Of a DNA stretch of 9,789 nucleotides, positions 6,575 to 9,789 are shown piece by piece. The stretch comes from Planctomycetaceae bacterium (GTDB taxonomy: Bacteria > Planctomycetota > Phycisphaerae > SM23-33), in assembly GCA_021371965.1 (NCBI GenBank), contig JAJFVE010000114.1:1-9789 (forward strand). The letters run 5' to 3'. The notes below the pieces were generated by a model. That model searched no databases. It was not told the DNA's origin and saw only the letters and a program-made list of their open reading frames with translations. Both the position numbers and the translations under genes were made by a program. Positions within the stretch are counted from its first letter, which is position 1, and every line of letters begins with the position of its first letter.

Positions 6575-8208
6575 CATCGTACCCTTCCTTTCAGGACTGG
6601 TGCTGAGGGACGGTCATTGTGCGATGACCGGCGGCGCAGGATCATCCCAACGACCCCGATCACCAGCAAGGTGGCGGAGGCGGGCTCGGGGATGCCGGTG
6701 TACTGGAGATAAAGCTGGGTGGTGTCGCCGCCGGTCACCGAATCGCCGCGCACCACCGCGAACGTCCCGCTGACGGGATTGGTGAAGGCGGCCGTGTTGA
6801 CGAAGAACTGTTCCGAGCCGGTAAACGTGCTGATCGTCGTGTCGGAGTCGGCCAGCAGCCAGGCGCAAGTGGCTGTCGGATCGAAGTTGGCCGCGTTGCC
6901 TCCGATGTTGCCCAGGGTCAGACTCGTCAGAAGGATGTTGAACCGATTCGAGGCGTTCAGGGCAGCCAGGTTCAGCGCGCCGCTGATGTTGAGCAGGTCC
7001 CAATTTGTTTCGGCCGTCCCCGTGGCGTTGTTGATCTCAAAGCGGTAGCTGCCGCCGGCGTTCCAGGTCATCCCCGCCAGGTACGACTGCGAACCGGGGC
7101 TGTTGCCCGGGCTGATAATGGCGCCGGAGCCAATGGTGACGGCGGTGTTGACGGCCCCCGTGCCGCCGATGGTCCCCTGCGTGATGGTGATGGGCCTGGC
7201 GACGGCCGTCGAACTGTTGGTGATCAGTGCCGCCATCGCCCCATTGACGGTGATGCCGCTGGAACCGGTGATGGCCCCGGCCCCGGACAGTTCGAGCGTG
7301 CCGGCGGTGATGCTCGTGGCGCCGGTGTACGGGTTGCTGCCGCTGAGGGTGAGGGTTCCGGCGCCTTCCTTGGTCAGCGACATCGTGCCCGAGCCGTTCT
7401 GCACGATTCCGGAAAACGCGGTGCTGGCGCCGTTGCCGCCAACCGAGAGCGTGCGGCTGCCCGTTGCCCCTGATGTCACGCGTCCGCTGCCGGTGAGCGA
7501 GCCGATCCGCTGGTCACTACGAATGTCCAGATGTGAATTGCCGTTGGACAGGGTCACCGTCGCCTGATCGTATATCTGATCGTCGCGCGTCGCGACGAGT
7601 TTGGCCGTCGTGACCGTCCAATTGCCCGTGTGCGTTGAAGTCAGGGTTGTGTCCAGATACAAGTCGGTGGCCGTCGAATAGCCCGTCACCAGCACATCGC
7701 CGCTGCCGGAAAGGGCGCCGTTGATGAACTTGATGTGCCGGCTGGCGTCGCCGCCGAGGCTGATCGTGGAAGCCGACCTGACCTCAATATCCGCATCGAC
7801 ATTCTGATAGACCCCCGAATTCGTTGTATTCCCGGCCACGATCATTCCGCCGTCCAGGATCAAGTTGTTCACATACGCTGTGCGGCTTGTAGCACTATAA
7901 CTCTGTTTCAGAGAGAGCACGCCGCCTGCGGCGATGCGTAGCGATCCGCCGCCGAAGGTCGAGTTGGCAATTTCTGAGGTGCGGAGGACGTGCGCCGTCA
8001 CATAGTCCTTGCCCGAACTGGGGACTAGTCCATCGCTCCACTGCCCGCCGGTCCACGTCGCCTGGTTCCAGTTCGCCCCGCCAGGCTGGTCTGCGGTGGC
8101 GGAGATTTCGGCCGCGCCGGCCGACACGCTGAGCGGGACGCAAACGGTTGCCAGAATCAGAGCCGCCATGGCGGCCGCCGCGATACGTGGCCGTGCAATC
8201 GTTTTCAT
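6574..8208 (-). CDS. Autotransporter-type beta-strand-repeat (PATR) PEP-CTERM protein
   Basis: This is an exported repetitive beta-solenoid-type surface protein of 544 residues. The start MKTIARPRIAAAAMAAL leads a Sec signal with likely cleavage near SAGAAEISA. The body is rich in G, S, T and N and has beta-strand periodicity (SLRIAAGGVLSL, NLILDGGMIVAGN, LVTGYSTATDLYL). One clear passenger-associated beta-strand repeat lies at about 279-307 (TKEGAGTLTLSGSNPYTGAT, then GTLEL). GSGAIISPGNSPG at about 360-372 is a common ending of such repeats. The PEP-CTERM signal is at about 506-527 (GIPEPASATLLVIG, then LRRR). Unusually, about 17 more residues follow (SSHNDRPSAPVLKGRVR), encoded by the leader element of the next gene. 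ATG 8208 is preferred over ATG 8214 for its 8-nt spacing from GGAAGG and its alignment with the neighbour's start. It is the first gene of the minus-strand block and divergent from the regulator. Confidence 0.88.
   Translation of the reverse strand: MKTIARPRIAAAAMAALILATVCVPLSVSAGAAEISATADQPGGANWNQATWTGGQWSDGLVPSSGKDYVTAHVLRTSEIANSTFGGGSLRIAAGGVLSLKQSYSATSRTAYVNNLILDGGMIVAGNTTNSGVYQNVDADIEVRSASTISLGGDASRHIKFINGALSGSGDVLVTGYSTATDLYLDTTLTSTHTGNWTVTTAKLVATRDDQIYDQATVTLSNGNSHLDIRSDQRIGSLTGSGRVTSGATGSRTLSVGGNGASTAFSGIVQNGSGTMSLTKEGAGTLTLSGSNPYTGATSITAGTLELSGAGAITGSSGITVNGAMAALITNSSTAVARPITITQGTIGGTGAVNTAVTIGSGAIISPGNSPGSQSYLAGMTWNAGGSYRFEINNATGTAETNWDLLNISGALNLAALNASNRFNILLTSLTLGNIGGNAANFDPTATCAWLLADSDTTISTFTGSEQFFVNTAAFTNPVSGTFAVVRGDSVTGGDTTQLYLQYTGIPEPASATLLVIGVVGMILRRRSSHNDRPSAPVLKGRVR
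6581..6630 (-). promoter_or_regulatory. Leader element copy 1: hairpin, CCTCAGCAC linker and ribosome binding site
   Basis: This segment matches 8215-8265 at about 46 of 50 positions plus a 1-nt gap. Read on the minus strand it has a hairpin (7-bp stem, 6624-6630 with 6611-6617, loop CGCACA), then a CCTCAGCAC linker, then AAAGGAAGG, which is the ribosome binding site of the LamG gene. It lies wholly inside the 3' end of the PATR gene and encodes that protein's tail. Similarity to copy 2 stops at the outer edge of the hairpin. Function is unknown; an RNA structure controlling translation or mRNA stability, or a protein-binding site, is possible. Confidence 0.7.
6676..6693 (-). repeat. 18-nt identical PEP-CTERM sorting-signal segment, copy 2
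   Basis: Identical to 5399-5416; it encodes IPEPAS in the PATR protein. Confidence 0.7.
8157..8208 (-). repeat. Signal-peptide coding segment shared with 6523-6574, copy 2
   Basis: Encodes the first 17 residues of the PATR protein and aligns without gaps to 6523-6574. The 6-nt spacer between this segment and the leader element has the same length in both copies. Confidence 0.7.
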
Positions 8209-8214
8209 ACCCAT

Positions 8215-8266
8215 ACCCTTCCTTTGAGAACTCGTGCTGAGGGGCGGTCATTGTGCAGATGACCGC
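8215..8266 (-). promoter_or_regulatory. Leader element copy 2: hairpin, CCTCAGCAC linker and ribosome binding site
   Basis: This is the untranslated leader of the PATR gene. On the minus strand an 8-bp perfect stem (8259-8266 with 8244-8251, loop CTGCACA) is followed by a CCCTCAGCAC linker and AAAGGAAGG, 8 nt before ATG 8208. It matches copy 1 (6581-6630) almost base for base. If the promoter proposed at 8276-8303 is right, the stem would lie within a few nucleotides of the transcript's 5' end, a place where stems are known to protect mRNA, as in ompA. Confidence 0.7.
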
Positions 8267-8275
8267 CGAACAGTG

Positions 8276-8303
8276 AGTATATCGCGATATCCAATTTTTG
8301 CAA
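8276..8303 (-). promoter_or_regulatory. Candidate sigma70-type promoter of the minus-strand PEP-CTERM operon
   Basis: On the minus strand TTGCAA (8303-8298) and TATACT (8281-8276) are separated by 16 nt. Transcription would start near 8269, just before the leader hairpin. A perfect TTGACA also occurs at 8316-8311 but has no -10 at the right distance. Predicted from sequence only. Confidence 0.45.
8279..8290. promoter_or_regulatory. 12-bp perfect palindrome, candidate operator
   Basis: ATATCGCGATAT is a perfect inverted repeat. It lies in the divergent intergenic region and overlaps the -10 and spacer of the candidate minus-strand promoter, a place where a bound regulator would control the operon. 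AraC/XylR-type proteins more often bind direct repeats, so the binder is uncertain. Confidence 0.4.
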
Positions 8304-8309
8304 TATACG

Positions 8310-8341
8310 TTGTCAAAAGCAGAACATGACATTATTATAAT
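8310..8341 (+). promoter_or_regulatory. Candidate sigma70-type promoter of the regulator gene
   Basis: TTGTCA (8310-8315) is followed after 17 nt by TATTAT (8333-8338). An overlapping perfect TATAAT stands at 8336-8341 (20-nt spacing). Either would start transcription about 20-30 nt before the ATG at 8371. This stretch is clearly AT-rich compared with the flanking genes. Confidence 0.5.
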
Positions 8342-8370
8342 AGCGGTTTTCGGCTACGGAGCGACCCCCG

Positions 8371-9573
8371 ATGACGAAAACACGATCCTCCAGAACAGTC
8401 GGCGCGTTGCCTCGCCGGGTGCTGTTCATGCACACGGACCACTTTCACCCGCTGGCGCTGGGCGCCCTGGAATACGCCGCGGCGGCCGGATGGGTCCTGA
8501 CCTTCTCCCACCGGCGCAACCTTCGCCCATCGGACGAAATCCGCCTGGCACAGGCACAGGCGGTCATCGCCGGTCAAGCGCTGTGGGCCGATGAGGCGGA
8601 CTGGTCCGACGTGCGCGTTCCCATCGTCTGCGCGGCCTATCCGCCCGACCCCTCGGTTCGCGCCGGGTATGTGCTGCCAGACTTCCTCGCCAGCGGGCGC
8701 CTGGCGGCCGAGAACTTCCTGACGGCGGGCTTCCGCCATCTGACCTACTGCTGGATGGGCGAAAGCTGGGCGCTGAACCAGCAGCGCAAGGGTTTTGCCC
8801 AGGCCGCCCGGGCCGGCGGGGCGACGTTGCACGAATTGGACTGGGCCGCCCGCCCCAAAGAGTATACGTGGGACTTCGAGAGCTTCCGGCGCTGGCTGGG
8901 CATGCGCATCGGCCAAATGCCCAAGCCCCTGGGACTCATGGTTGACAGCGACTGGACGGGCGTTGAGGCCGTCACGGCCCTGCGAGCAGCGGGGATCCTC
9001 GTGCCCGACCAGGCAGCGATCATCTCCTGCTACAACATGGAGCCGATCTGCAAGGGGTGCATCGTACCGCTATCCAGCGTGGATATGGACTGGCACGCCC
9101 AAGGCTACCAGGCCGCCGCGATGCTCGACCGCCTGCTCAACGGCGGACGCCTCCCCCGCAGGCCCCTGGTCGTCCCGCCCAGGGGCGTGATCGTGCGGCA
9201 AAGCAGCGACGTGATGGCCGTGCCGCACGCGGGCGTGGCCAGGGCGATGCACATGATCCAGAACGATTTTGGCGACCGGAACCTGAGCGTGGGCAGCATC
9301 GCCCGCAGCGTGGGAATCTCGATGGTCGGTCTGAACCTGGCCTTCAAGAAGCATCTGGGCCGATCGCCCAGCGACCTTCTGAGCGAGAAGCGCCTGCGGG
9401 AGGCAAAGAGACTGCTGACCACGACTGACCTGATGGCCAAGGACATCGCCGCGGCCTGCGGCTACGGCACCATCGAGCAGTTCATCCGCAACATAAAGAC
9501 CGCCACCGGCCTGCCCCCCCGCGCCTGGCGGAAGAAGCACCGCCAGGAACATTCCGAAATCACCGCGACCTAG
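8371..9573 (+). CDS. XylR-type transcriptional regulator (LacI-like sensor plus AraC DNA-binding domain)
   Basis: This is a 400-residue cytoplasmic regulator expected to bind a sugar and control the neighbouring glycan genes. Residues about 15-280 form a periplasmic-binding-protein-like sensor of the LacI/XylR kind, seen in RRVLFMHTDHFHPLALGALEYA, the GLMVDSDWTGVEAVTALRAA segment, VPDQAAIISCYN, and the closing PPRGVIVRQSSD. Residues about 288-392 are an AraC-type domain with two helix-turn-helix units: NLSVGSIARSVGISMVGLNL with FKKHLGRSPSDLL, and AKDIAAACGYGTIEQFIRNI with the typical end TATGLPPRAWRKKH. ATG 8371 is chosen because GGAG stands 9 nt before it and the sensor begins shortly after. 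It is transcribed away from the PEP-CTERM/glycosidase/sulfatase block, the usual placement of a local activator. E. coli XylR has this architecture; the ligand here is unknown, with fucose or a fucosylated sugar the best guess. Confidence 0.93.
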   Translation: MTKTRSSRTVGALPRRVLFMHTDHFHPLALGALEYAAAAGWVLTFSHRRNLRPSDEIRLAQAQAVIAGQALWADEADWSDVRVPIVCAAYPPDPSVRAGYVLPDFLASGRLAAENFLTAGFRHLTYCWMGESWALNQQRKGFAQAARAGGATLHELDWAARPKEYTWDFESFRRWLGMRIGQMPKPLGLMVDSDWTGVEAVTALRAAGILVPDQAAIISCYNMEPICKGCIVPLSSVDMDWHAQGYQAAAMLDRLLNGGRLPRRPLVVPPRGVIVRQSSDVMAVPHAGVARAMHMIQNDFGDRNLSVGSIARSVGISMVGLNLAFKKHLGRSPSDLLSEKRLREAKRLLTTTDLMAKDIAAACGYGTIEQFIRNIKTATGLPPRAWRKKHRQEHSEITAT

Positions 9574-9626
9574 CCGCGTCAGAGAAACTCCAGGCTCCAA
9601 AGCCCAGGCCCAGATCGATTGCCTCG

Positions 9627-9789
9627 CTACGGCGCCGGGCGGGTGGTCGCTGCGGCGCGGATCATTTCGCCGACTTGTTTGAGCGTCTTGACGTCGATGT
9701 CCCGCAGGCGGCCTTCGTAGTTGGGGCCGATGTTCAGCGAGAAGATGTTGCCGTGCTCGACCGCCCCGAGGTAGTCCTTGTAGATCTTG
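9627..9789 (-). CDS. Alpha-L-fucosidase (GH29), C-terminal fragment; 5' end outside window
   Basis: The last 53 codons of a minus-strand gene enter from the right edge and end at TAG 9627. The peptide contains EHGNIFSLNIGPNYEGRLRD followed by IDVKTLKQVGEMIR. This matches the closing segment of the GH29 catalytic domain (the GN-LLNVGP--DG motif followed by a helix with L..VG). It differs clearly from the GH29 module of the fused enzyme (NYLINVGPRPDG), so it is a separate, divergent paralogue. It ends with the catalytic-domain helix and a short TTRPAP tail. It converges on the regulator gene; the 53-bp gap (9574-9626) shows no convincing hairpin. The assignment rests on a short fragment. Confidence 0.75.
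   Translation of the reverse strand, partial: KIYKDYLGAVEHGNIFSLNIGPNYEGRLRDIDVKTLKQVGEMIRAAATTRPAP

Noticed and set aside
6611..6630. Leader hairpins as intrinsic terminators
   Set aside because: Neither hairpin is followed by a U-run; each is followed by a ribosome binding site and start codon, which fits a leader structure better.
7103..7567. Plus-strand 154-codon frame rich in V, P and L inside the PATR gene
   Set aside because: It is antisense to the repetitive beta-strand region; the repeating composition reflects the reverse complement of Thr/Gly/Ser codons.
8311..8316. Perfect TTGACA -35 box on the minus strand
   Set aside because: No acceptable -10 lies 15-19 nt downstream (only TGGATA-like sequence), so TTGCAA/TATACT was preferred.
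1..9789. CRISPR array, tRNA, rRNA, insertion sequence or prophage attachment sites
   Set aside because: No evenly spaced direct repeats, cloverleaf-like sequence, transposase or integrase motifs or flanking terminal inverted repeats were seen on reading both strands.

Overview
The window is GC-rich, densely coding DNA from a bacterium that, by gene content, most likely belongs to the Planctomycetota (Phycisphaerae-like) or to a nearby PVC lineage (Lentisphaerae, Verrucomicrobia). The grounds are PEP-CTERM surface proteins, a formylglycine-type sulfatase with a Tat leader, GH29 fucosidases, a right-handed beta-helix glycosidase and a XylR-type (LacI-like sensor plus AraC DNA-binding) regulator. 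No rRNA, tRNA, transposase or CRISPR array is visible, so the taxon is an inference from gene families only.

Layout, left to right. (1) 2-484 (+) is the C-terminal part of a sugar ABC-transporter permease; its 5' end lies outside the window. (2) Converging on it is a minus-strand block that reads from about 8270 down to 560: an autotransporter-type beta-strand-repeat PEP-CTERM protein (8208-6574), a LamG PEP-CTERM protein (6574-5342), a terminator-like hairpin (5311-5282), a very long fused enzyme with an N-terminal GH141-like beta-helix and a C-terminal GH29 alpha-L-fucosidase (5232-1987), and a Tat-exported sulfatase (1990-560). Junctions are tight: TGATG between the two PEP-CTERM genes, ATGA between the fusion enzyme and the sulfatase. 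(3) A divergent intergenic region (8209-8370) holds candidate promoters for both directions and a 12-bp perfect palindrome. (4) 8371-9573 (+) is the XylR-type regulator. (5) At the right edge, on the minus strand, is the C-terminus of a second GH29 alpha-L-fucosidase (9789-9627).

Taken together this looks like a locus for sensing, importing and degrading a sulfated, fucose-containing polysaccharide (fucoidan-like or a sulfated host glycan). The sulfatase would remove sulfate, the GH141-like and GH29 modules would release fucose, the permease would bring sugar in, and the regulator would switch the operon on. The two PEP-CTERM proteins could be surface or extracellular-matrix proteins expressed with the enzymes. 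The substrate is inferred from family membership, not shown directly.

The most unusual points are (a) two glycosidase families in one reading frame, with what looks like the remains of a second export signal at the join; and (b) a roughly 50-nt leader element with a hairpin and ribosome binding site, present in front of both PEP-CTERM genes. That element is better conserved than the signal-peptide codons next to it, and in one copy it is also translated as the C-terminal tail of the upstream gene.
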